Origin: Imbricaverruca yamaguchii
Lineage: Eukaryota; Arthropoda; Thecostraca; Neoverrucidae
DNA length: 64,000 bases
Assembly (NCBI GenBank): GCA_034440575.1
Contig: JAOTOL010001509.1
Span: forward strand, 1 to 64,000
Reading direction: 5' to 3'
Position 1 is the first letter of the stretch; each line of letters begins with the position of its first letter. Shown piece by piece: positions 1-9,852 of this stretch. The notes beneath the pieces are model-generated. The model had not been told where the DNA came from. It worked only from the letters and a program-made list of their open reading frames with translations, and did not search any database. The position numbers and the translations under genes are program-made.

Positions 1-1135
1 TGAGGAATTAACTGCATTGGGTGCTACTGCAGTGACTGGCCAGCAGCATGACCTCTTAGGCACAAAAGAATAAGACACTGGCCTAGCATATTGCAAGAAT
101 CATCATACAAGCACAACATATTATTCTGGCCAGAACACACCTTGGTCACCTTTACTATGTCTGGCCTGTTCAACACATTTGGAACATTTTGCACACTCAA
201 AGGCCACCAATAATGCTCTGCACTGCATGCACTAGTATTCACTGCAATGTGCATAATTTCACAATAACAAAATAACACAGTTTTAAGGCATACTAGGAGC
301 CACTTGAAGGTGGGTTCTGAACCCACAGTCAAGTATGCCTGCTACTGACATAATTTATAATTTGTGGTGATTCTCTATGGTAACTACTAGCATCAATGTC
401 ACCATATTCACTGACATTTCTGCTGCTTACTGCATGGCATGCAATTCGAAAATAATTTATGATTGAAGGATTTATCCACCCTATGTTTAAATACATTAAA
501 TGGGGAACTATCCACTACATTACCAGGCAGCCTGTTCCATTTACAAGCCATCTCTTCACTAAAAAGCTGTCAACAATTAGCTATCCTACACACTGATTTA
601 TCTAGCCTGCATGAAGACCCTGTGTGATTCCCTAAATATTCAGACATCATTCAGACTCACATCAAATTATTTGAACATCCTAAATATATATATGTCATAT
701 CACATTTAATCTTGTATAAATGGGCAAGTGAATGAGATGCACATAGGCAACATAAGTCTAACAACTTCTTTGCTTTCCTAGTAATCACTTCTGTCAATGA
801 TCCCTAACATTATAATCACCCTACTCCTAGCTGAGATAATTGCCTCTCAGCTGGGAAGCCCCTTGAAACTGGCATGCCTAAATAGTTCCCTCTTCAATAG
901 GATCCAGTTCACCACCATACAACATATTTAAATGTTCCACCTGCAGAACACAATACATAGCATTAAGTCCATCATAGTTCAGTCAGCTGCCATCCATCAT
1001 CCCAGTTTTCCTGTCCTATAAGTGCAACTGAGCGGTTCTAGGTTCATCACTACAATTTGACATTCCTACCTGCATGATGCTGAGTTCTATGAAGTCCTGC
1101 ATTTTTCAAATACAACGTTTATGAACTTGAGTAAG
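1..1135. other. AT-rich unassigned DNA
   Basis: No gene, RNA or named repeat is recognised. The stretch is AT-rich and its open frames are short, with no familiar motif. A host intron or intergenic DNA would both fit. Confidence 0.5.
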
Positions 1136-1290
1136 ATGATATGACCACTCATTTCCTCTGCAAATGCTTACTTTTTCAGGTGGCAAGCAAAATAACACCA
1201 AAAAGGGAGTTTGAATCAGGTAATATAGCATAAAGAATGTTTTCGAAATATGATACAATCTAACATAACCTAACCTAACCTGGGCCAATC
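1136..1290 (+). repeat. dispersed repeat RA, copy 1 (CCTAAC-containing)
   Basis: This stretch aligns in the same orientation with 40724-40875. Shared blocks are a GAcCA-TCATTTCCTCTGCAA stretch, a GGCA(g)-AAAA-TAA-ACCA-AAAA-GGAG-TTTG stretch, and ATATAGCAT followed by an AA-rich segment. It ends in a short CCTAACCTAACCT run. It looks like an old dispersed repeat whose class is unknown. No coding capacity or terminal repeats are visible. Confidence 0.6.
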
Positions 1291-1501
1291 TCCCATGACA
1301 GACAAAACAAACAAAAAAAGGTTTCAAGAAATGGAAAACGTTCTTCATGTAAAGACAAGTTTCACACATTTCACCTAGATGAAGCAAGCAAGGCAGGTTG
1401 GTTTGGTTAGATTAAGTTCCTTTTGAATTTGGCAACATTTTTTGTTTTACTCATGAAAAAAATATTGCGAAACAGGTTAGGCTTTGTTAGAGTACGGTTA
1501 T

Positions 1502-2348
1502 TTAACCCGCGCCGTCCTCCCGGTCAAATCTTCACATCCCGTCTCAGGGGTGGGGGCAGGGGGTGCTTGAAGATCCCCTCTAAAATCCAAACTAAGCATC
1601 GCACGAAAACGAGAGGTGTCATCGGAAAGCGCTCGGCGAGTAGGTTCCGGGTCCACCCCTCGAAACAATTTTCCCCCAAAAGTGACGTCACCAGGGGGGC
1701 TAGATTTTAACAACTTTTCATGACTTACATTATGTTTTTTTACTCTGGGGAGTTCATTTTGGGGGATATATGAAAAAACAAAATTTATTTGGAATGAGAA
1801 AAGGACAGCGAAATCGACCAGGGCTATAATTTTGTTTGGCCCCCAAAATAAAGTTTTTTTAAATTTCAAAATTTTGAGTTTTCAAGTTTTTTATTTTCCT
1901 TTTCCAATGGGTAGAACAGACCGAAAAACGTTGTTGGAAGTCAACTTGCCATAATAAAAAATGCTTACTTTAGCCAGAATCCTGTGCTTGAACTGCAATG
2001 CGGCAAATACACAAAATTTATATGTAGTCAAAAACGAAAAAAATGCAAAATTCAACTCATACGCTTTGTTGCATCCGTAATGATAAGTAAACGCTGAAAG
2101 TTTCATTAAAATATCTGTATCCGTTAAAGCGTGACGACTGGTTGAACTTTGTTTGGAGGTGACCTCACTTGACCTTGAATAACTCGTTGACCCTAGATGA
2201 CCTGACCTATAAATTTTGAATCAGCATGTCAAATTCATGTGGGAAAAGGTATGCCAAATTTGGGCGCGCTGCCACGTGCCGTTCGTCCGCTATCCGCCAA
2301 AAACCTGAGGGGGGGCAGTTGAAGACCCCCTGAGATGGGATGGGTTAA
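1502..2348 (+). mobile_element. piggyBac-like MITE, copy A
   Basis: A non-coding 839-bp element (1506-2344) is flanked by TTAA at 1502-1505 and 2345-2348. It begins CCC and ends GGG, which is the pattern expected of piggyBac-superfamily termini and target sites. It matches 5170-6009 in reverse complement over its whole length. Shared landmarks are the GTGACGTCACC block near 1682-1694, the TTCGTGCGA-type block near 1600 and a CTTCAA-plus-polyC motif near each end. No transposase frame exists, so it must have been moved in trans. The terminal inverted repeat is short and the internal sequence is diverged, so the superfamily call rests on TTAA plus CCC/GGG and is an inference. Confidence 0.7.
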
Positions 2349-2942
2349 AAATGGAAAAATTGTTTGGCATTGTTTACTTTTTTCTTCTTACATTGGAAGT
2401 TAAGCCTGGATTGAAAAGCATGACACTTTTAATGAGATTTTGTTCATCCAGGGCAGGTGACCAGCAGTGTGGTTGGTGTGGCTATTGGTCACGTGCAGGT
2501 GGGGTAATAATCCACTGACAACTCACACATACACATGCACACACAACTTATAAAAATGCAAGAAAACATCAAAACAATTACAGACCACTGCAAAAATAGA
2601 CAGTGTGAAATATTTGACTCCATTGGAAGTTGCCAAATTTTCTACCACCAAAAATACCCCTTCTGTCAAGTTGAGGTCAGTGTCCTATGTGGCTTTGGGT
2701 CATTAGTTTTTATGACACATCGACTGTTGAGTCATGTAGCATCTCCAATCTCTCACACTAATTGGTTGTGGGCAAAGAGTAGCAACAGGTGAGACACAAA
2801 CTCACAAGCTTTTGACTGGTAAATGGACAACTTGCTCCTAGACTACTCATCCCCTGCCCTGTGGTTTGAATAGTGGAGATATTCTAAATAGTGAAATAGA
2901 GCTTATACTATTCCGGCTCTTCGAATGTACCCATGTAGCTAA
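2349..2942. other. unassigned DNA
   Basis: AT-rich with a short CA-rich patch near 2523-2550. No gene or repeat family is recognised. Confidence 0.4.
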
Positions 2943-3135
2943 AAAAGATGTGCCTATGTAGAAAAGATGCCTGCCTTATACATCTTGCTTTTCTTCCCTC
3001 ATGTTTTTTGTGCATTTTGTGCATGTATTCTATCTCATTGGTGTCTTCTTGCCCTCCCAGCATATTTTCATGAACATTCTTTTCCCATGACTGGTGTGCC
3101 TCATCAAGACATTTCACATAATTTGCAGTCTGGGG
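2943..3135 (+). repeat. dispersed repeat RB, copy 1
   Basis: Aligns directly with 3816-4012. Common blocks include ATGTAGAAAA near the start, CATCTTG followed by TTTTCTT-CC-CAT, a TGGTG(T/C)(G/A)CCTCAT block, and AATTTGCAGTCTGG at the end. The two copies are about 870 bp apart in the same orientation. Either a local duplication or two insertions of one family would explain it. Confidence 0.65.
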
Positions 3136-3815
3136 CCAGACTAGGTTAGGTTAGGTGATGTTGCACTTTTCCATTAAAATAAAACTTAATGCCATATTAC
3201 CAAGCTTGAAGAACCTGTTCTGGAAGTATATGCCTGTCATCTTAAAGGTATGCATTTACCAAGGAAATTGGTGGTCATTATCAAGTTAAAAAATTAAGAA
3301 GCATTGCAGTAGAAAAATAGATTCCTAAAGAATTAAAATAAACCTTAAAGCACAAACATGCCTCTTCATGCAGATAAAATGTGTGTAAAACTTGTCTCAT
3401 GAAAACCTTAAAGCTTAATAATACCAGATTGCCTTCATTCTACTGATGCTGCACCTCATATCGCCCAGACTGCAAAGAAGGGCACTTTTCATGAGCTTGT
3501 ATGTGAGGGGTGGGTGGGCAGTCAGTGGTGCAGCTTGTGTGAACATGGGTACCTAGTATAGACAGGCTGATAACCACAGACACTGTACACAAGGTCATAA
3601 ATCACAAGAAGAAAATCAAGCAATTGGAGAGCTACAAAAATATATAATGTGCCACATGTTTCAGTTGATAGCTGCAAAATTGATATGCAGTGCAAAAACC
3701 CTGCTGCTAAATTCATTTCAGCACCCGATGCTGTTCAAAATAGGAGGGTGGGAAGTGCAGGAGGTTGTTTATGTATTTAGCATATTACATATTCCTTTTT
3801 GCTTTGATTTGATGT
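3136..3815. other. unassigned AT-rich DNA with a TTAGG run
   Basis: Starts with a short GTTAGGTTAGGT run (3142-3153). The stretch 3355-3440 weakly resembles 6781-6850. No gene is seen. Confidence 0.4.
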
Positions 3816-4012
3816 GAAAGATGTTCATGTAGAAAATGAGCTTGCCAAAAGCATCTTGATTTTCTTACCCCATTTTTTTGCATCTAAATTTGGTGAGTGC
3901 ATTGAATCTCCTAGCTGCAGCTTTTTTCCCTCCTGGTGCATCATAGTGCCAATTTTTGTCTATGGCTGGTGCACCTCATTGAGATGTTTGCAATAATTTG
4001 CAGTCTGGCCTA
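3816..4012 (+). repeat. dispersed repeat RB, copy 2
   Basis: Direct partner of 2943-3135 (see there). It ends with AATTTGCAGTCTGG and is followed almost at once by the SINE at 4026. The SINE may have inserted at its edge. Confidence 0.65.
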
Positions 4013-4025
4013 TGACATACCAAAA

Positions 4026-4200
4026 TTGGTTGGTTGGTTGGTTGGTTGGATTGTGCCTTTATGACACTCAGCAGCTGAGGACATAAGGTGTTGTCTCCAT
4101 TTCACACTGACAGGAATAACAGACATTGCTGGGGATTGAACTGCATACCTCTGGTGTGTGTGATGTTCACCTCAACAAGTGAGCCACAGACACCCCAGCC
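4026..4200 (-). mobile_element. tRNA-derived SINE, family A
   Basis: Read on the minus strand, the element starts near 4200 with GGGGTGTCTGTGGCTCA, a tRNA-like 5' end with a pol III A box (TGGCTCACTTG). It continues with a B box (AGTTCAATCCC, near 4131-4141) and an unrelated body, and ends in a (CCAA)n tail, seen as (TTGG)n on the plus strand at 4026-4049. Spacing of A and B boxes fits a tRNA head. Flanks TACCAAAATTGG and TACCAACATTTG may be a decayed target duplication. SINEs of this type depend on a partner LINE; which one is unknown. Confidence 0.7.
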
Positions 4201-5169
4201 TACCAACATTTGAATGCCTGGCATGACAATGTTGGATATCCTAAAACCCACACCAGTAAAACGTACCATTAACAGTGATACTTTTGGCACATACAGACAG
4301 ACCCTATCATAAAAATATTTTGCAAATGACAAACTGCAATAAATAAAATAAAAGATGAAGTTCTCTACCTCAAGCCAATATTGAACTCTTGCTGAAATTT
4401 TCAACAGCACAAAAAGGCCAGGAGATAGTGAACTTCATATGACCCATTCATCTGTACAATGTTCACATGAGTAACATTTTTAGTAGGTAAGTAGGTAGGT
4501 ACCTACCTACCTGCTGCAGATAGGCATGTCCTACCTACATGCTCGTTTGCATTGGTAAAATATTTCACACATCAGTACTATGTCACTCTCACCTTTCGCG
4601 ATATCTGAAAGTTTTTCTATACCCAAAATGCAATAATTCCTTGCACGAGTCCTCTAAGAAACATAGTTACCAGCAACTCAACGCTAGTTTAAACATTGTC
4701 ATATATCGAAATATGAGCGCCAAAAGCACAACAGTTTGTATGTTCAAGATGTTTTCAAATGGAATGTAATTATTTCCATAAAATCTAATTTTTGTAATTT
4801 ATCAACATATGCGGGACGATCAGCTATATAATATTTTATCTAAATATTTTGTGCCAATAATCTTAAAATGATGCAAAATACATCACTTTTTTCTGGTATT
4901 TACCTACTGTCTATACGGGTACACCAGGTTCCTCGCGGCATTGTCATAAAACGACCAGCTGTGTTAGTGGGGACTGAAGTTCTGTGAAGAGGCGAGTGTC
5001 ATAAATTGAAATATTTGAAGGGGTTTTCTAGCTTTTGTGCCTTTAAGCACCGCATGCATGCGCTTTTGTCGCAAGGCAACCATAGCTAACCCTCTCAGTC
5101 ATAGGCGTAGGAACCGTGGATGGCTACAGACGCCAGACCAGAGGGATGGCTTTCCATCTTTGAACGAGT
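4201..5169. other. unassigned DNA with a GTAGG/CCTAC palindrome
   Basis: AT-rich and without recognisable genes. At about 4490-4516 a (TAGG)n/(CCTA)n palindrome is centred on GGTACC. Confidence 0.45.
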
Positions 5170-6009
5170 TTAATCCGTCCCACCTCGGGGGTCTTCAACC
5201 ACCCCCCTCAGGTTTTTAGCGGATAGTGGACGAACGGTGCGCGGCAGCGCGCCCAAATTTAGCATACGTTTTCCCACATCGATTTAGCATGCTGTTTCAA
5301 AATTTTGAAGTCAGCTCATCTAGGGTCAACGAGTTAGTAAAGGTCAAGTGCGGCCACTTATAAAAAAATTAAACCAGTCGTCACGCTTTAACGGATATAG
5401 ATATTTTAATGAAACCTTCAGCGTTTGCTTATCTTTAGGGATGCAACAAAACGTACGAGTGAAATTTTTCATGTTTTCGTTTTTGATGATATATATTTTG
5501 CATATTTGCCAATTGCAGTTCAAGTAGAAGATTCGGGCTAAAGTAAGCATTTTTTATTAGGGTAAGTTGACTTCCAACAACGTTTATCGGTCTGCTCTGC
5601 ATTGGAAAAGGAAAAATTAAAGAAAACTTGAAAACTCAAAATTTTGAAATTTCAACAAACAACATTTTGGGGCGGACAATACTTTGCACAGCGCTGGTCG
5701 ATTTCGCTGCCTTTTTCTCATCCATAATACATTTTGTTTTTTTTCTCATATATCCCCAAAATGAACTCCCCAGAGCCAAAAACATAATGTAAGTCGTGAG
5801 AAGTCGTGAAAATCTAACCCCCTGGTGACGTCACTTTTGGGGGGAGATTGTGTTGGAGGGTGGATCCGAACCCTACTCATCGATCGCTTTCCGATGACAC
5901 CTCTTTCGTTTTCGTGCGACGCTTAGTTTGGATTTTAGAGAGGGGTTACTATCCCCCCCCCCGGAGACGGGGTGTGAGGATCTGACCGGAGAGACGGCGC
6001 GCGGGTTAA
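5170..6009 (-). mobile_element. piggyBac-like MITE, copy B (inverted)
   Basis: Reverse-complement partner of the element at 1502-2348. It is 832 bp (5174-6005) between TTAA at 5170-5173 and TTAA at 6006-6009. The right end keeps GGG, while the left end has mutated from CCC to TCC. Landmarks occur in inverse order: the CTTCAACC-polyC block near 5193, the GGTGACGTCACTTTTGG block near 5823 and the TTCGTGCGACGC block near 5912. Its poly-C tract at 5954-5963 and many substitutions show that both copies are old. No transposase frame is present. Confidence 0.7.
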
Positions 6010-6640
6010 CCTTCATCATACAGGCACTGACTGCACGGTAGGAATTCACTTCTAAATGTCTCTTCGCCTTCCCCCGCCTCCAATACAATACTGATGTAGT
6101 TTCTGTGGTCCTGCCCGCACTGCGTTCCCTAACCCTCGTAGTACAGATCCCTGGGGCGGATGCAATCGGCACGAGAGGAATGAATCTCCCAGAGGAGGGT
6201 GACGCCCCACCTATCAGGAAAAGGCGCCTCTATAGGGAGGGTCGAGTGCGCGTGGGATTCTTTTTTAGCCAGAGGTGCCCCTCGGAAAGAAAATATGTTC
6301 CTTCAGGAATGCTAGTGTACCCAGTCGAATATTTCAGCCAGGGGCGCCCCTCGGAACGCAGGGTGCCCCTTCAAGTACTTTCGAAGTGGCTCCCCTCTGG
6401 ACATGACAATTCCTAGATCTGTCACTGGTAGATATCCATTGACTGTTGTTCTAGGCCACATCAATAGATTCCGTAAACAGCATGGCATAGCTTCGCCGTA
6501 TTTTTTTTTCCAGTTCCTGAAATGAAAACGAGTTGGGTGTTAATGTAGCTTAGTTTGGATACGGAATAAGTTAATGAACTGTTGTCCTCAGTAAACCATA
6601 CAATGGTGAAGCTAAATTGAAAGCAATTGATGTTCTTAAC
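6010..6640. other. unassigned DNA with small internal duplication
   Basis: Two related blocks, AGCCAGAGGTGCCCCTCGGAA (near 6270) and AGCCAGGGGCGCCCCTCGGAA (near 6335), form a ~67-bp imperfect tandem duplication. No protein is recognised. Confidence 0.45.
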
Positions 6641-6649
6641 ATCTTTAAT

Positions 6650-6850
6650 TAAGCGAATAACCTAACTCAACCTAGACTATCATAGCCCTTTGAAGAATAA
6701 TTCCCCCAAAAAGGTGATAAAAAACTAAAAATCTCCAACTTCAAGAACCTAAACTAGCCTAACCTAGTCAAACCTTTTGCTTATGGAGGACAGATATGTG
6801 TAAAACATGTCTTGCGACCAACTTAGAACGCAGTAATACCATCAATTATC
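6650..6850 (+). repeat. dispersed repeat RA, copy 2 (3' part)
   Basis: Aligns with 40860-41130. Shared features are CCTAAC motifs, a TTTGAAGAA block, a CTTGAGGAA/CTTCAAGAA block, TTTGCTTA, and a GTGTAAAACATGTCTTG-like block followed by TAATACCA. Together with 1136-1290 it suggests an element of at least 400 bp, of which only 40724-41130 shows both halves. Confidence 0.5.
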
Positions 6851-9461
6851 CTACGTACCTGCCATGCCACATCATTTTCATCCCCAATTCCAAAATTTAA
6901 AGACATTAATCCAACCCTGGTCATAACTGAAATGACGACTTGCAAGCGACCTTAGGGCAGTACATCCTCAAGGGGTGGGTGCTTCTATGCTACTGCCGTC
7001 GCGACAAAAACTGATTTGTGGTTATCCTGGCTGCAAATTCAATGGGCAAAAATAAAGAACATTGAACAGACACATGAAGGCAAAGCATGCCGGTCCACAC
7101 ATTCGGCTGCAGAACACTCGGATAGGGAGGCTGGTGGCAGTCATGGTGCAGAAGGTGCAGGTAAGACTGAATGTCTTGAACTGACCAACATCACGTCTGC
7201 AAGCAGGGGTGTTGTTTTATGTGGTTTTGAGGGGCCCCTCAACTGGGTAGGTTGATATCGATGCCGAGGGGGGGGGGACGACGTTCTTCTGTCTGCTTTT
7301 CGTATTCCAATTGACTGAAAGTACGGCATATCCGACACCACTTTAGCTCGACGTGTATGCTTCGAGGCGCGTTGCTGTATAACTACTCGAGGCAATGCAC
7401 GCACAACTAGGCCCGGGAGTCCGGGAGTGCCAGGCTTTACTGCATGCACTATCCGGAGAGCAAACGTGGCCAGGCAATCTCTTCTTGCAAGCTACCGCCC
7501 GATCGGCCTGCTGACTCACGTGACCAGGTAGCTATATGACGGCCAGTCAATGTCATTTGGTTGGCCAGGCAACAACGCACACGATGAGCTGGTGTGTCCA
7601 TCTATCGTCTTTTTCAGTCGGCATTTCGAACGCTGCTACACAGAAATTCGAGTTTAGCCGCATTTAGCGCTTGCCATCGCTCATCCAGCGTATAGACACC
7701 GCATACTGATTAGCCGGACGTGGCTCTCTTAAGTTTTGACCTTGTGTTCAACATTGTGACACTTTTGCGACTCTTTACCAACATGACTATCGATCCCTCT
7801 GCAATGACAAAGCACACGATTCCAGTACATGCAGGCTTCCTCGGCGATTTTAAACAGGTCCTTCACGTTTCAGGTATTGTTCACAATGGTTTTTTTTCTC
7901 AGTTTCCGACCGAGGGCGTCCAGTTCTTCAAGGCGTGCTAATGAGACACGACGCATACCCTACTGCACTATGGTTCCCAGCGCGTCTGTTCAATTTAGCA
8001 AGAGTAGACACACACCCACACAACAGGTGAGTTAATTTGGTTCTATTTGATCAATAATTGATCGGAACTGATTATTACTCGGAAGCTGGCAGCGTGAGCA
8101 CAATTAGTTTATATGCAGTCGGATTGCTCTGTGCTAATATACCTCTGTGGTCCTAGGTGTCTTACGCGTTTTTCTCAGTAAAGTAGGGACATGTTGGCTG
8201 TTAAATTGCGTTTCTTTCTTGTTTTTGCGAGAGACCCTATCTCCTCGTTGAAGGGTGACGACCACCGCAGATGCGGTAGATCCCAGCCAGCGCTCATGCA
8301 AAGCACGCTCATTCCTGGAGTTGCCCGTCCTTGCCGTCGGGGCGTGCGGCTCCGATCCCCCGGCCTCGAGCGGGCAAATGGGCTGGAAAATCATGGGCCG
8401 GCGCAGTTGCTTCTGCCCCAGCTCACCGGTCGGCCAACAATTAGGGGACGGCGGCGCTGCTCTGTTGCGTTTGCGGCGGCCGCCGCTCGCGGCCACTTGC
8501 ACCGGCGTCGGCCGCGTCGGCCTCGTCGGCGGCGTCGGCCTCGTCGGCCGCGTCTCGGCCCACTGCTGAGCTGACCTGCGCGTGCCGTTGATTCGGCGTG
8601 AAGTGCTGCGTAGGCGGCTGTCGCTAAACAGGCGCGTAATGAATCAGCGGCGTCGATGACTCAGAACGCGATACAAACAAGAGGAAGAGACGCAATGGTG
8701 TGTATTGATCGTGCCAGCCTTGAGCTTAGTCCCCGGTCTATGTTGAAATGTTTGGATACTAATTCGAGCTTACCGTGTTTACCCGTGCTATATTTGGTTG
8801 GCCTGTGTTGTACGTGCGTCACCGTCCATATGAATAAGACAACTAGGAGGATGTTTGACAATTCGGTGCAAATACCGGTAGCTCAGAACCGTCTTATTGC
8901 ATATCAGAAAAGGGGACCGATGTTGTTTCTTGGTTCGCTTGACTGCCTGGCAAATACGAACCGCCATCCCGTCAGGTCAACGGTGTCAATGTCGGGACGC
9001 TCTGTCGCCCGGCCGCCTGCGTAGTTTCCGGCACTTGGTCGATAAATGCATGTTGTGTAGTCACTCCAGCGGAACGATATGCATACCACAGACTTCGGCT
9101 AGCATTACACCACCTACCAAGGTCGGTGTCATGGGATCAAGCGAAGGTAAAATTCGAGCTAATGGTCGATTGATTTCGAAGTTGAAAATTCGTGTAGCAA
9201 AAATACCGAAGCTATGCATGAACAACTTTTCCACTGAATTCATTTCTGCTACCCTCTTGGTCTGATCTAAGCTTACTTTTTAGCATGTTCATCTCGATGT
9301 ACCCATTTGTGTATGTGCTTACCTTCGGCTTTTCAGTGCATCCGGTTAAGTTTATTCTTGGCATATATGTCAAGACGAGTCTAAATAAAACGTCATACTG
9401 GTGTGTGGTGTGATTTTGAATTATATGGTTCCGTGACCTTGGGAAACAAGAGTACATTTGT
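6851..9461. other. unassigned DNA, GC-rich at 8280-8580
   Basis: No gene is recognised. A G-run lies at 7267-7277. 8280-8580 is CpG-dense, with a GCGTCGGCC-type imperfect short repeat at 8500-8560 that opens overlapping frames of up to 127 codons on both strands. Those frames are composition effects. Confidence 0.4.
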
Positions 9462-9571
9462 TGTTCGTTTCTGCTAAACCAACATTTTTTGCGGGTGTCT
9501 CGAAAGAGTTGTTCAAACCCAGCCATCTGCAAAGGGACAGGAAATCCCATCGCGGTTTATTTATATGTTGC

Positions 9572-9635
<64 letters not shown>

Positions 9636-9746
9636 GCAACATATAAATAAACCGCGATGGGATTTCCTGTCCCTTTTGCAGATGGCTGGGTTTGAACAAC
9701 GCTTTCGAAACACCTGCAAAAAATGTTGGTTTAGCAGAAACCAACA
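9462..9746. repeat. 114-bp inverted repeat around a (TA)n core
   Basis: The left arm 9462-9574 (113 bp) and right arm 9633-9746 (114 bp) are reverse complements, with one 1-bp indel and about four mismatches (~96% identity). They surround a 58-bp (TA)n loop at 9575-9632. Transcription would give a long, nearly perfect hairpin. The arms encode nothing recognisable. A fold-back element, a palindromic MITE that picked up a (TA)n, or an inverted duplication nucleated at (TA)n are all possible. Confidence 0.85.
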
Positions 9747-9771
9747 TTTTTAATATATATACAAGTAACAA

Positions 9772-9776
<5 letters not shown>

Positions 9777-9846
<70 letters not shown>
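9777..9846. repeat. (TA)n microsatellite
   Basis: About 70 bp of uninterrupted TA, only 30 bp after the right arm of the inverted repeat. Confidence 0.95.

Positions 9847-9852
<6 letters not shown>

Noticed and set aside
9421..9771. Proteins of 62-116 codons across the (TA)n
   Set aside because: Tyr-Ile runs are the microsatellite and the flanks are the two arms of an inverted repeat read in both directions.
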